The translations under genes were made by a program, and so were the position numbers. From Candidatus Aminicenantota bacterium (GTDB taxonomy: Bacteria > Acidobacteriota > Aminicenantia > Aminicenantales > Saccharicenantaceae), in contig JACIYI010000006.1 of assembly GCA_014360005.1 (NCBI GenBank), positions 1-64,000 of the forward strand: 64,000 nucleotides of DNA, written 5' to 3'. Shown here piece after piece: positions 8,802 through 17,215 of the stretch (positions are counted from its first letter, which is position 1; every line of letters starts with the position of its first letter). The notes beneath the pieces are model-generated. The model was not told the origin of the DNA and searched no databases. It worked only from the letters and a program-made list of their open reading frames with translations.

Positions 8802-10169
8802 ATGGTCAGGGCCGGTTATTCCGACCAGGAACTCAAAAAGAGCCTGGGACCGGTCACCCTGAGCAACATTGTGGTGGCCAACATGATCGGGGCCGGCATC
8901 TTCACCACCTCAGGGCTGCTGCTCAGGGACCTGGGGCAGCCGCTGTTGATGCTCGCCCTGTGGCTTCTGGGCGGGCTGATTGCTCTCTGCGGGGCCTTAA
9001 GCTACGGAGAGCTGGGGGCGGCTTTTCCCCGGGCCGGAGGCGAGTATTATTTTCTGTCGCGCCTCTTCCATCCCCTGGCTGGCTTTCTCAGCGGCTGGGT
9101 GTCGTTTTTCGTGGGTTTTTCTGCTCCCATCGCCGCCTCGGCCGTTGGCTTCAGCGAGTACCTGGCCCGGGCTTTCCCGGCCCTGGACCAGCCCCTTAAC
9201 CTTGGCTTTACCGTCCCGCCGGTGGTCACCAAAAAAGCCCTGGCCATGTCCATAATCCTGCTTTTTACCCTGATCCATGTCCGTGGGCTGAAGCCCGGAG
9301 CCAGGGTGCAGAATGTTCTGACCGCGGGCAAGGTGGGATTGATTCTGTTTCTGGTCGTGATCGGGCTGGCCAGCGGGAAAGGCCACTGGCAGCACCTGAC
9401 GGCGGGTGACTGGCTGCCAGCCGATTTTTCCTCGCTCAAGGTAATTGGCCTGTCTTTGATGTGGATAATGTTTGCTTACAGCGGCTGGAATGCCTCGGCC
9501 TACCTGGGTTCAGAGATAAAAAATCCGAGGCGGGACCTGCCTTTGTCCCTTCTGCTGGGAACGGCGGTGGTCATCTTGCTTTACCTGAGCCTGAACCTGC
9601 TTTTTATCTACGCCATTCCGCCGGCTGAAATGAAGGGTGTAATCTCAGTGGGCGGGCTGGCCGCCGGCCAGCTTCTCGGTGCCGGCTGGGAGAAATTTAT
9701 TTCCATCCTGATGGCCTTCGCTCTTTTCTCCTCGCTCAGCGCCTTCATAATCATCGGACCCAGAGTTTATTATGCCATGGCTTCGGATAAGGTTTTTTTC
9801 CCTTTTGCGGCCCGGGTTGACCCGGTGACCAGGGCGCCGGCCCTGTCCATCTGGCTCCAGGGAGCCATCGCCGCGGTAATCCTGGTCTCTGGCACTTTCG
9901 AACATATCCTGACTTACATGGGCTTTTCGCTGGGTATTTTCCCGCTCCTGGCGGTTCTCGGAGTTTTCAGGTTGAGGAGGCATCACCCGGAAAACCTCCG
10001 ATTGCCTGGCTTCCCCGTAGTGCAGGTCATCTACCTTATGGCCGGGGCGGGAATCCTGGGACTGGGTTTGCTGCAGAGTCCGGGACCTTCAGCCGTGGCC
10101 ATTCTGACAGTCCTGGCCGGAATCCCGGCCTATTATTTTTTCAAGAAAAAATATAATCCGGGCCCTTGA
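8802..10169 (+). CDS. APC-family amino acid permease
   Basis: A 455-residue polytopic membrane protein with about twelve hydrophobic segments. The N-terminus carries the APC signature IVVANMIGAGIFTTSG (about 22-37), where the unwound first helix (GAGIF) binds the backbone of the amino acid substrate. The family imports or exchanges amino acids or polyamines across the cytoplasmic membrane. Length is typical. A GAGGGAG ten bases before the ATG supports the start. No neighbouring biosynthetic gene points to a substrate; a role in importing peptide-derived amino acids is only a guess. Confidence 0.88.
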   Translation: MVRAGYSDQELKKSLGPVTLSNIVVANMIGAGIFTTSGLLLRDLGQPLLMLALWLLGGLIALCGALSYGELGAAFPRAGGEYYFLSRLFHPLAGFLSGWVSFFVGFSAPIAASAVGFSEYLARAFPALDQPLNLGFTVPPVVTKKALAMSIILLFTLIHVRGLKPGARVQNVLTAGKVGLILFLVVIGLASGKGHWQHLTAGDWLPADFSSLKVIGLSLMWIMFAYSGWNASAYLGSEIKNPRRDLPLSLLLGTAVVILLYLSLNLLFIYAIPPAEMKGVISVGGLAAGQLLGAGWEKFISILMAFALFSSLSAFIIIGPRVYYAMASDKVFFPFAARVDPVTRAPALSIWLQGAIAAVILVSGTFEHILTYMGFSLGIFPLLAVLGVFRLRRHHPENLRLPGFPVVQVIYLMAGAGILGLGLLQSPGPSAVAILTVLAGIPAYYFFKKKYNPGP

Positions 10170-10359
10170 ATCTGAAACTGACAGCTCTGGGGGAGTGCCG
10201 GTCGAGAACGAGAAGAAAGTAAAGAAAAATAAACCGAAAGCCAGAAACATATGAACAAGTATTCATATATTTACTGCTGTCTGCAGCCGATAATTAAGGA
10301 AAATAGTTAAATCCGTGAAATACCAAATAGATTGATAAGCTAAGGCCGGGGGCGGAAGT

Positions 10360-10764
10360 TCAGTAGGTAACAATCCGCGGGAGCTTCTTGGCCCTCTCAA
10401 TCCAGTAGCGCACCATCTTCAGAGCGGGAACCCGTCGCACCAGTTTCTTCTCTTCGTTTATTTCCAGGAGTTTCTGGTGGAGGTTGCTGGCATTCCTCTG
10501 GGCCAATTCCACCACCGTGTCAACACCAGCCATTTCCAGCAGGTCGCTGTACTCTTCGCCAATCCCGCGAATCCGCATCAGGTCAGCCCGGTTCACCCAC
10601 TTCAGTATCTGGGCTTCGCTCAGCCCGGTCTTGTCTGCCAGTTCCTTTCTGCCGGCGGGTGTGGCTCCAGCCCGGAGTAACTGCTTGGTGTTGTAAACTC
10701 CAGCTTCCTTGAGCTTGCTCATAAATGCCTCGCCAATACCCTCAATACCCCTAAGCGTGGTCAT
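10360..10764 (-). CDS. DUF4332 helix-hairpin-helix protein
   Basis: The 134-residue protein consists of two tandem helix-hairpin-helix-like units: LRGIEGIGEAFMSKLKEAG (about 4-22) and MRIRGIGEEYSDLLEMAGV (about 62-80), matching DUF4332. Such units bind DNA non-specifically through their GIG turns, and the domain is often annotated as a ferredoxin- or helicase-associated hypothetical. No catalytic residues are apparent. AGGAGGC a few bases before the ATG supports the start. Function unknown; a nucleic-acid-binding role is inference from the fold. Confidence 0.7.
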   Translation of the reverse strand: MTTLRGIEGIGEAFMSKLKEAGVYNTKQLLRAGATPAGRKELADKTGLSEAQILKWVNRADLMRIRGIGEEYSDLLEMAGVDTVVELAQRNASNLHQKLLEINEEKKLVRRVPALKMVRYWIERAKKLPRIVTY

Positions 10765-11100
10765 TGGTAAGCCTCCTTTTTGCTTTTACAACTTTATTTT
10801 ATAAAATTTCCCCCTTAAATTTCAAAGGAAAATTAAGAGATTTGGTGGCAGAGAGGGAAGGACGGGGCCACCGGCAGCCGGCCGAAGGCTTAAAAAAACC
10901 GGGCCAGCCCGTCCGCCGGTAGCCAGCGGGAGAGTCCCGGAAAATAGCGAACGAGCCCTCTAGTAGTAAAAAATATCAGGAATGCCGGGAAGAAGGTAGA
11001 AGAATCTTAAGGAGGACGGGTATTCATCTATTTCCTGGTGGGCAGGGCGAAGCAGGTAAAAGGGAAGAGGTGGACAGGATTCCCGGTCGGCGTCGCGGTC
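10765..11100. other. GC-rich intergenic region with strong inverted repeat
   Basis: No gene is seen. GGACGGG (10860-10866) and CCCGTCC (10908-10914) are perfect inverted repeats enclosing further GC-rich complementary pieces (CCGGC / GCCGG), so a folded RNA or cruciform is possible. The tract at 10925-10980 has a faint resemblance to a glycine riboswitch but lacks the key conserved segments. Confidence 0.35.
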
Positions 11101-12036
11101 TCAGGCTGGCTCGAAATAATCCCGGTCGAGATGCCGGACCATTTTTATTTTCTTTTGCTCCAGGAGCCTCTGGATATCAAGGCTCAGTTCTTCCCTGGTA
11201 AGTCCCAGCGAATGTTCCAGGTCTTCCAGGCTGACGGGACGGCGGCGGACAATAGACAGGATGGCCTGAGAGATGTCTTTCGGGGCTTTTTCCTGTTCTT
11301 TCTTTCTGAAGCCGGCCACCACTTCCGCCCTTTCCCCAAAAAACTCTTTTATGCTGTTCAGTTCTTCAGTAGAGAGGGCTTTAGCCGCTTTCTCGGCCGG
11401 GGGTCGGACTACGGTATTGAGATGAATTTTATCCGGCTTTATTCTCTCAACAGCTTCCTTGAGCTTTTTCAGGTGATTGGGGGAATCATTAACGCCTCTG
11501 ACCAGAAGTATTTCCAGCCAGATTTGTCCCCGGAATTCCCGTCTGAACCTAACCAGTCCTTCTATGATTTTTCTGGCTTTTAACGAGGGGTGCGGCCGGT
11601 TTATTTTCTTAAAAACTTTTTCCGTGGCGGCATCGAGCGAGGGGACTACCACATCAGCCGCGGCCAGCTCTTTTCTGACGTCGGGGCGCGATAGCAGGGT
11701 GCTGTTGGTCAGCACCGCCACCTGAAGTCCGGTCATCTTTTTTATCTTGCGGATGAGCCGGCCGATTGATTTATTAAGAGTCGGCTCGCCCGAGCCAGAA
11801 AAAGTTATAAAATCAACCCGGGTGCCGGTTTTCAGAAATTCTTTTATTTCTTGTAAGATTTGCTTTTCTGAAAAAAACTGACTGCGCCTGGTGGTGGTCT
11901 TTTTGGTCCGGCCCAGCTGGCAGTAGATACAGCTCAAGCTGCAGGTCTTAAACGGGAGCAAATCCACCCCCAGTGAATAACCCAGCCGCCGGGATGGTAC
12001 CGGCCCGTAAAGATGCGGAAACTTCTTCGCGTTCAT
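11101..12036 (-). CDS. Radical SAM protein of the COG0731 (wyosine-synthase-like) group
   Basis: The protein has the radical-SAM cluster motif CSLSCIYCQLG (about residue 32-42) followed by conserved features of the group: FITFSGSGEPTLN, which binds SAM, and QVAVLTNSTLLS. Residues 250-311 look like a winged-helix domain (ILSIVRRRPVSLEDLEHSLG). COG0731 members are related to the archaeal tRNA wyosine enzyme Taw1, but bacterial members are of unknown substrate. I choose the ATG at 12036 (311 residues), which follows GGAAAGG, over an upstream start at 12069. Stand-alone gene. Confidence 0.75.
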   Translation of the reverse strand: MNAKKFPHLYGPVPSRRLGYSLGVDLLPFKTCSLSCIYCQLGRTKKTTTRRSQFFSEKQILQEIKEFLKTGTRVDFITFSGSGEPTLNKSIGRLIRKIKKMTGLQVAVLTNSTLLSRPDVRKELAAADVVVPSLDAATEKVFKKINRPHPSLKARKIIEGLVRFRREFRGQIWLEILLVRGVNDSPNHLKKLKEAVERIKPDKIHLNTVVRPPAEKAAKALSTEELNSIKEFFGERAEVVAGFRKKEQEKAPKDISQAILSIVRRRPVSLEDLEHSLGLTREELSLDIQRLLEQKKIKMVRHLDRDYFEPA

Positions 12037-12279
12037 AACCTTTCCTTTTTTTTCTTGTTTACCAGACAATTATAAAACATTTACCCGGGCTATTGATATA
12101 ACCGTCGCCTCATTTTTGGTTGGATTCTTTGTGGGACAAAGAAAGTTTTGGCAGAGCGAAACCAACCAATGAGATGTTTTTCCGGGTTGTTAATAATTAT
12201 TTCCTTTTTCTTCGTTAGGTTATATGATTCTGTCTGTCGGTCCAGAATTATGAAAAAAAATGAGTCAAAAGGAGAGGGA

Positions 12280-12711
12280 ATGAAAAAATATCTTATAGCG
12301 ATATTAATATTAGGATTATGCGGCCTGACCTGCTCCGGGCAGCACCAGGAAGACAGTGAGGAGATACTGCGGGTTCTGGAATTGCAGAAGGAAGCCTGGA
12401 ACAGAGGCGATCTTGAAGGGTATATGGCCTATTACTGGAAATCGGCTGAACTGACCTTTCAGTCGGGTGCCAATAGAGTGCGGGGCTGGGCGACCCTGCT
12501 TGAGCGGTATCAGAAAAGTTATTCCGGAGATAAGATGGGTCAGCTGGTTTTTTCTGATATTGAGGTGAAGGTGCTCAGCAAAGATTGCGCCTATGTCCTG
12601 GGCCGGTGGAGTGTTACCGTACAGACTGATGAAAAGAAGGGCGGAGTCTTTACCTTGATTTTGAAGCGATTTCCCGAAGGCTGGCGCATCATCCACGACC
12701 ACACTTCCTGA
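12280..12711 (+). CDS. Exported NTF2-like (DUF4440/SnoaL-type) small protein
   Basis: The ATG at 12280 follows GGAGAGGGA and gives a 143-residue protein with a signal peptide (MKKYLIAILILGLCGLTC); a cysteine near residue 18 could be a lipidation site, though the box is not canonical. The rest is an NTF2-like alpha+beta fold: VLELQKEAWNRGDLEGYMAYY is the typical first helix and GGVFTLILKRFPEGWRIIHDH the typical last strands. Such domains form cone-shaped pockets and serve varied roles, so no function can be given. Upstream in-frame ATGs (12148, 12250) lack ribosome binding sites. Confidence 0.75.
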   Translation: MKKYLIAILILGLCGLTCSGQHQEDSEEILRVLELQKEAWNRGDLEGYMAYYWKSAELTFQSGANRVRGWATLLERYQKSYSGDKMGQLVFSDIEVKVLSKDCAYVLGRWSVTVQTDEKKGGVFTLILKRFPEGWRIIHDHTS

Positions 12712-13086
12712 GCCGGGCTATTTCAGAATTTCCTGTGGCCCACCTATGTGATATAAATGAGGGCGCTCATTATTTTAACTTTTTATGGATTCAGTCTCGC
12801 TTTCTGGGTTGGAGGGGCTAAGAATTACGATTGTTCTTCTCTTTATTGATGATTTTAGCTGTTTCATAACAAGAAACAGGCGGATTTTGAAGAGCTTGGT
12901 TATTGACCGCAGTATTCATAAAACAGAACAGACTCTGGGAGTGACAATCACTGGCAAAAGCGAAAACGACGAAGGTGATGCGATTTTTGGGTGTCCTGAG
13001 AATATCTGGAAACACTCTTGATGAGCGAGCGCGGTTAAAAAGAGGGATACTCTTGAGAATGATGTTCGTTATAATTGTTCCGGCAG
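12712..13086. other. Intergenic stretch without a supported gene
   Basis: A 78-codon open frame runs at 12785-13021 but has no ribosome binding site and no recognisable domain; its last third could be a fossil gene end. I see no promoter or RNA element that I would defend. Confidence 0.4.
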
Positions 13087-13290
13087 CTATTTTTTATTTT
13101 TATAGATTTCTATGAACCTTTCCAGCGAGCGGTCATAAGTTTTTTCTATATCGTCGGGGAAAAAGCAGGCCGGCAGTTCCCGGTGACTCCAGTGGTAGGC
13201 CAGGCACTCACAGCAAATTCCCTTGCGCTCACAGGGTTCCCAGGAACAGTTGCATCTTTTGAGGTTCTTTTCTACCCGGCATTCCGCCAT
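13087..13290 (-). CDS. Small cysteine-rich protein, DUF6485-like
   Basis: The ATG at 13290 is preceded by AGGAGG with good spacing and encodes 67 residues. It has seven cysteines, arranged as C-x8-C-x1-C, C-x5-CC-x1-C and a later ACFF, suggesting a metal-binding (zinc or Fe-S) knot. The pattern CNCSWEPCERKGICCECLAYH matches the small DUF6485 family, which has no known function. The C-terminus is a charged helix. A start 24 bases further upstream is possible but has no ribosome binding site. Confidence 0.72.
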   Translation of the reverse strand: MAECRVEKNLKRCNCSWEPCERKGICCECLAYHWSHRELPACFFPDDIEKTYDRSLERFIEIYKNKK

Positions 13291-13363
13291 AAATCCTCCT
13301 CTGATAAAATTCATAAAACATAGAAATTTTTAAATTAATTTGGCAAATATAGGATATAATATC

Positions 13364-14323
13364 TTATTCGATAATCCTTTTCTCTAAATCAATCAAACGC
13401 TTGGATGAATTACCTTCTTTAAATTCTTTTATTCTTTTTTCAGCCAGCAAAAAATATTCTTTATTTATTTCATAACCGACATAATGACGTCCTGTTTTTA
13501 GGGCGGCTATAGCGGTCTGACCGCTTCCGATGAAAGGGTCAAGAATTACTTCGTTCGTAAACGTATAAAGCTGGATTAACCTATAAGGTAGTTCGATAGG
13601 GAAGGGAGCCGGGTGACCAATCTTAGTGGCCGATTCTGCCGGGAAGTTCCAAACGCTTTTGGTAAATTCTAAGAACTCTTCTTTGGAGATAGAGGGCTTT
13701 CTGTTTGGAAGTGGTTTTCTGGTAAATGACTTTTTCGAAAAAACGAGTATATATTCATGAATATCGCGAAGTATCGGGTTTTTTGCTGATTTCCAGGTCC
13801 CCCAGGCGGTAGAGGGGCTGACGCTCGTTCCTTTGTTCCAAATTATTTCACCTCTCATTAGAAAGCCGAGATTTATCATGTCCTGGATAATAAAAGTATG
13901 AAGGGGAAGATAGGGCTTCCTCCCCAGGTTAGCTATATTAATACATGCTCTGCCACCTGGCACCAGGACCCTATAAATTTCTTTCCAAACTCTTTTTAGA
14001 AAGTCTCTATATTCTTGTAGAGTTAGATTCTGGTCATATTCCTTGCCGACGTTGTATGGCGGAGAAGTAACCATTAAGTGAATGCTGTTATCTGGAAGTT
14101 CATCCATACTTTCGCTTGATTTAACGAAAATCCTGTTAAGTTTTGAAGGTTCTATCTTATTTTCAGAATATTCTACAGGCTCTTCTTTTGGCATATCCTC
14201 ATAAAGACGACTTTTATAAAATCTGCTCGAATCGTGATTTATTCTGCCAGGTGAACCAAAGGCGCTAGTTTGAGTCCCAGGGCTCTTTCTCCGATAATTT
14301 ATTAACTTCAATCTTCTTTCCAT
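13364..14323 (-). CDS. Type II DNA methyltransferase (beta-class, N4-cytosine or N6-adenine)
   Basis: The 319-residue protein carries the catalytic motif IV as TSPPYN (about residue 86-91) ahead of the SAM-binding motif I DPFIGSGQTAIAA (about 263-275); this order marks the beta class. TSPPY is more usual in N4-cytosine enzymes, but N6-adenine cannot be excluded. It should protect host DNA at the site cut by the partner endonuclease. AGGTGG ahead of the ATG at 14323 supports the start, which overlaps the endonuclease gene by 16 bases. The first 40 residues are basic and poorly conserved-looking. Its codons and base composition are much richer in A and T than the neighbours, suggesting transfer. 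Confidence 0.88.
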   Translation of the reverse strand: MERRLKLINYRRKSPGTQTSAFGSPGRINHDSSRFYKSRLYEDMPKEEPVEYSENKIEPSKLNRIFVKSSESMDELPDNSIHLMVTSPPYNVGKEYDQNLTLQEYRDFLKRVWKEIYRVLVPGGRACINIANLGRKPYLPLHTFIIQDMINLGFLMRGEIIWNKGTSVSPSTAWGTWKSAKNPILRDIHEYILVFSKKSFTRKPLPNRKPSISKEEFLEFTKSVWNFPAESATKIGHPAPFPIELPYRLIQLYTFTNEVILDPFIGSGQTAIAALKTGRHYVGYEINKEYFLLAEKRIKEFKEGNSSKRLIDLEKRIIE

Positions 14324-14940
14324 AACTCAACCCACCTCTTGTAAGGATTTATCTTTATTTCATGCTTTTTCCATTCAATAGGAATATATTTAGAACCATT
14401 TCTATTAATAAGTTTATTCATAGCATTCAGAGATAGTTCGATACCGCGAGGGTTTGTGCCAGGTTTAGGTAACTTAATATAATTTTCTTTTCCAAGTTCT
14501 TTAAAAATTGCTATTTGATTATCTAAGGGTATATGGAATAATCCTCCATTGTGTCCCCAATTGATCTGCACTAATATAATATCACAACTCGGATAATAAT
14601 TTTGTTGAAATTCTTTTGCTTTTTGAGGATCAACTGTCCAGATAAGTTTGATCCCGGACAGTTTATTGCCAGATATAGTCTTTATTGAAATAGGCAGATT
14701 GAATAATATTACATCAGCTTCTGGATTGGTTATAGGTAAGTTAGTATCTACATTTTCTTCGCCAAACTTGTAAATCAACAAAGCAATTATTATTTTTTCT
14801 CTAACAGAGCCTGCTTCCATTCCTGTTTTGCCAGCCCGGGAGCTTTCAACTTCTGCCAGCTGAAAAAGGTAGGGCAGCCGTCGCTGTATTTTCCTTATTA
14901 TGTTTTGATCTTCGAAGAGTAGATTTAAGGGATGTTCCAA
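14308..14940 (-). CDS. Type II restriction endonuclease, possibly ThaI family
   Basis: A 210-residue protein directly upstream of and overlapping the methyltransferase gene. A PD-(D/E)XK-like core is visible: NPEADVILF followed by ISIKTISG (about residue 88-107), with the lysine after a beta strand. The segment KLIWTVDPQKAKEFQQNYYP and the N-terminal RRLPYLFQLAEVESSRAGK resemble what I recall of ThaI-family endonucleases (CGCG cutters), but that assignment is from memory and tentative. AT-rich like its partner. The gene order, endonuclease first and no controller protein, suggests regulation by another route, perhaps the palindrome at 15011. Confidence 0.7.
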   Translation of the reverse strand: MEHPLNLLFEDQNIIRKIQRRLPYLFQLAEVESSRAGKTGMEAGSVREKIIIALLIYKFGEENVDTNLPITNPEADVILFNLPISIKTISGNKLSGIKLIWTVDPQKAKEFQQNYYPSCDIILVQINWGHNGGLFHIPLDNQIAIFKELGKENYIKLPKPGTNPRGIELSLNAMNKLINRNGSKYIPIEWKKHEIKINPYKRWVELWKED

Positions 14941-15314
14941 TTCAATCTCCTTTTATTAATGGCGTCCAGGTATCGGAAAAATACTCATTCCTTGGCAAGC
15001 AAAATAATAATTGCTATAGCAAAAAATATTATATTGAATTCAAAAAGGAATTTCTAATTGGTTCTATTTTATAGGTCATTTTTGTTAGTGGGGGGGGGAA
15101 TATTGGTGAAATTGTTGCAGGCGGCGGTAAAGATACTTGAGTCTTCGGTGCTGACCGGTAGTTGAGCTCAGTCTATGTTTCCTGATGAATCATGTTGTCC
15201 GTGATAAACCTCAGCACCCTAAACGGCCAGGACACATGACCCGCCTGGTTGCCGGCCGGCTGGATTTGGGCTATTATTAATGACTGAAGATCAACCATTT
15301 AAGTGAGAAGGAAA
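14941..15314. other. Intergenic region between restriction island and queF
   Basis: AT-rich up to about 15080, then GC-rich; the composition change marks the right edge of the restriction-modification island. It contains the palindrome at 15011-15022 and a ten-base G run at about 15091-15100. No preQ1 riboswitch is recognisable ahead of queF. Confidence 0.5.
15011..15022. promoter_or_regulatory. Perfect 12-base palindrome upstream of the endonuclease gene
   Basis: TTGCTATAGCAA is a perfect palindrome 71 bases ahead of the endonuclease start, within AT-rich DNA where a promoter would lie. It could be an operator or a methylation-controlled site. No controller gene is nearby. Confidence 0.3.
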
Positions 15315-15722
15315 ATGGCTGTTAAAAAGAGGGCGCCGAAGCCGGAATATGGGGAAAAAGAAGCCAGGGCCGGGCTCAAAGTCCGACTGCCCGAGCTTCA
15401 AACCTTCCCCAATCAATTTCCGGATTACGAAATCACCGTTGAGATTCCGGAATACACCTCGGTCTGCCCCAAAACCGGGCTGCCTGATTACGGCAAGATA
15501 ACCCTTTGGTACATACCGGACAAGAAGGTCATAGAACTCAAATCGCTGAAGATGTACATCCTGGCTTACCGCAACCTGGGCATATTTTACGAGAATGCCG
15601 TAAACCGCATCCTGGAAGATGTGGTCAGAGCCTGCCGGCCGAAAAAAGCCCTGGTCAGGGGCGAATTCACACCCCGGGGCGGCCTTAAATCCACGGTTGA
15701 GGCTCGCTACCCCCGCGGGTAA
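15315..15722 (+). CDS. queF: NADPH-dependent 7-cyano-7-deazaguanine reductase
   Basis: QueF reduces the nitrile preQ0 to the amine preQ1, the last soluble step before insertion into tRNA for queuosine. This is the short unimodular form (135 residues from the ATG at 15315, which follows GAGAAGG; a GTG at 15303 is less likely). The active-site cysteine is in YTSVCPKTGLPDYG (about 55), the substrate-binding region is KVIELKSLKMYILAYRNLGIFYEN, and the downstream FTPRGG is also typical. It is 39 bases ahead of an EamA transporter gene, probably in one transcript, and 1.5 kb from queC-queD-queE on the other strand. Confidence 0.93.
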   Translation: MAVKKRAPKPEYGEKEARAGLKVRLPELQTFPNQFPDYEITVEIPEYTSVCPKTGLPDYGKITLWYIPDKKVIELKSLKMYILAYRNLGIFYENAVNRILEDVVRACRPKKALVRGEFTPRGGLKSTVEARYPRG

Positions 15723-15761
15723 AGAGGTTTGCCCGCTACAGGATGAAACCACAGGGAAAAG

Positions 15762-16937
15762 ATGAGCGGGAAAGATTTATACCAGAACCGGAAAGAGCAA
15801 GTGAGCTCCAGTACTCTCTTTAATTCCTCCGGCCCGATGGCTGGTCCTCCCGCTGATATGAATGGAAAAAACACTGGGCTCGAATCAGAGGATTCTTGTT
15901 TTGATGAAGTCTCTTTAGAGATTGTCAAAAAGGATACAGGACTCAAAGCGGACGGGGCGGGAGAAGCTTCTTCTGATTTTGAAAAAGATTTCAGAAAGAA
16001 ATTTAAGACCGAAGAAAAAGCTCCGGCCTTCGGGCTAACCGACCTGCTGATGATTCTGACTACCATGGTCTGGGGGGCCAACGTCTCGGTCATCAAGCGA
16101 GCCTTTTCAGAGCTACCGCCTCATGCTTTTAACCTGGCCCGTTTTATGCTTTCCGCTTTAATCTTTGCGGTTATTATCTGGAGAAGCGGAGAAGGCTTTA
16201 AGGTCAGCCGCCGGGATTGGCCCCGTCTTCTTTTTCTGGCGGCGACCGGGATAACCCTTTATCAGGTCTTTTTCATCAATGGGTTGAGCCGGACCTCGGC
16301 TTCTTTGGTCTCCATGGCCAATGCTATGACGCCGATTTTTATCGCCGTCCTGAGCACGGTTCTGGGCTTCGACCGTCTGCGCTGGACCGGCTGGCTGGGA
16401 ATCCTCCTTTCGGTTCTGGGCTTTTATGGAATTGTGCTGGGTCGGCCCAACGGCTTTAACTTAAAAGGAGCAGATGTGTCCGGCGCTTTTCTGATTCTGC
16501 TAGCCGGTCTGATGTGGGCTTTTTACACCATTTTTGCTAAACCCATCCTGAAAAATATTTCGCCCCTTAAGCTGGCTGCTCTGACCAACCTCATCGGAAC
16601 CGTCTTTTATCTGCCTTTTGCCTGGAAAGAATTTGCGGCGGCCGATTTTTCCCGGGTAACTCTGGGCGGCTGGCTGGGGCTGGTTTATTCAGCCTCACTG
16701 GCCCTGGTTTTCGGGTTTGTCGTCTGGTACAAATCGGTGGAGCGGGTAGGGGGAGCCAGGACCGGAGTTTACAGCAACCTGACCCCGGTTTTCGGCGTGC
16801 TGACCGCGGTAATTTTCCTCGGGGACCGGATAAGCGGGCTGCAGATTCTGAGTGTTCTGGTGATTTTTTTGGGTGTCTATCTCACCCGCAACGGACATAA
16901 TCTTTTTAAGAAAAAAGTTTCCGCCCCCGATAATTAA
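15762..16937 (+). CDS. EamA/DMT-family transporter with long hydrophilic N-terminus
   Basis: The 391-residue protein has ten predicted membrane helices in two EamA repeats (first from about residue 90, LMILTTMVWGANVSVIKRAF; second beginning near 240, SGAFLILLAGLMWAFYTIFA). The drug/metabolite transporter superfamily moves small metabolites, and substrate cannot be read from sequence. The first 85 residues are polar, Ser/Glu/Lys-rich and likely disordered, which is unusual for the family; a start just before the first helix (an ATG within residues 93-95) is an alternative but has no better ribosome binding site. Position directly after queF suggests, weakly, a role with a deazapurine or tRNA-derived compound. 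Confidence 0.8.
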   Translation: MSGKDLYQNRKEQVSSSTLFNSSGPMAGPPADMNGKNTGLESEDSCFDEVSLEIVKKDTGLKADGAGEASSDFEKDFRKKFKTEEKAPAFGLTDLLMILTTMVWGANVSVIKRAFSELPPHAFNLARFMLSALIFAVIIWRSGEGFKVSRRDWPRLLFLAATGITLYQVFFINGLSRTSASLVSMANAMTPIFIAVLSTVLGFDRLRWTGWLGILLSVLGFYGIVLGRPNGFNLKGADVSGAFLILLAGLMWAFYTIFAKPILKNISPLKLAALTNLIGTVFYLPFAWKEFAAADFSRVTLGGWLGLVYSASLALVFGFVVWYKSVERVGGARTGVYSNLTPVFGVLTAVIFLGDRISGLQILSVLVIFLGVYLTRNGHNLFKKKVSAPDN

Positions 16938-17215
16938 TAATCCCCAATAGCTTGCACCCCTGAGTTCCTTTACCGCCTGAGCTCGTCGATTAGCTGTGAC
17001 TTGATGAGACCGAAAGAATCCACCTCGTTTTTCCAGAGCATCGAGGGCAAGCACCGAACACTACTTGCCGGTGGTCATCATTGCCAGTTGTTGATGCCTT
17101 ACTAATCTATTCCCGCGGCTGGGATGGGAGAAGATCCTGGAAGTTATGAAATTTGCAGTTCGGGAAGATAAGGAAAAAGTTATGATGATGGAATTTATGA
17201 TTTTTACCAGTAGGT

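Noticed and set aside
10920..10985. Glycine-riboswitch-like text (GCGGGAGAG and a later TATCAGG)
   Set aside because: The core CCGAAGG-type segment is missing at the right place and the next gene is not on this strand.
12785..13021. 78-codon frame as a gene
   Set aside because: No ribosome binding site, mixed composition, no family; at most a gene remnant.
17001..17020. Hammerhead-ribozyme-like TTGATGAG followed by GAAA
   Set aside because: There is no stem II between the two and no cleavage-site context.
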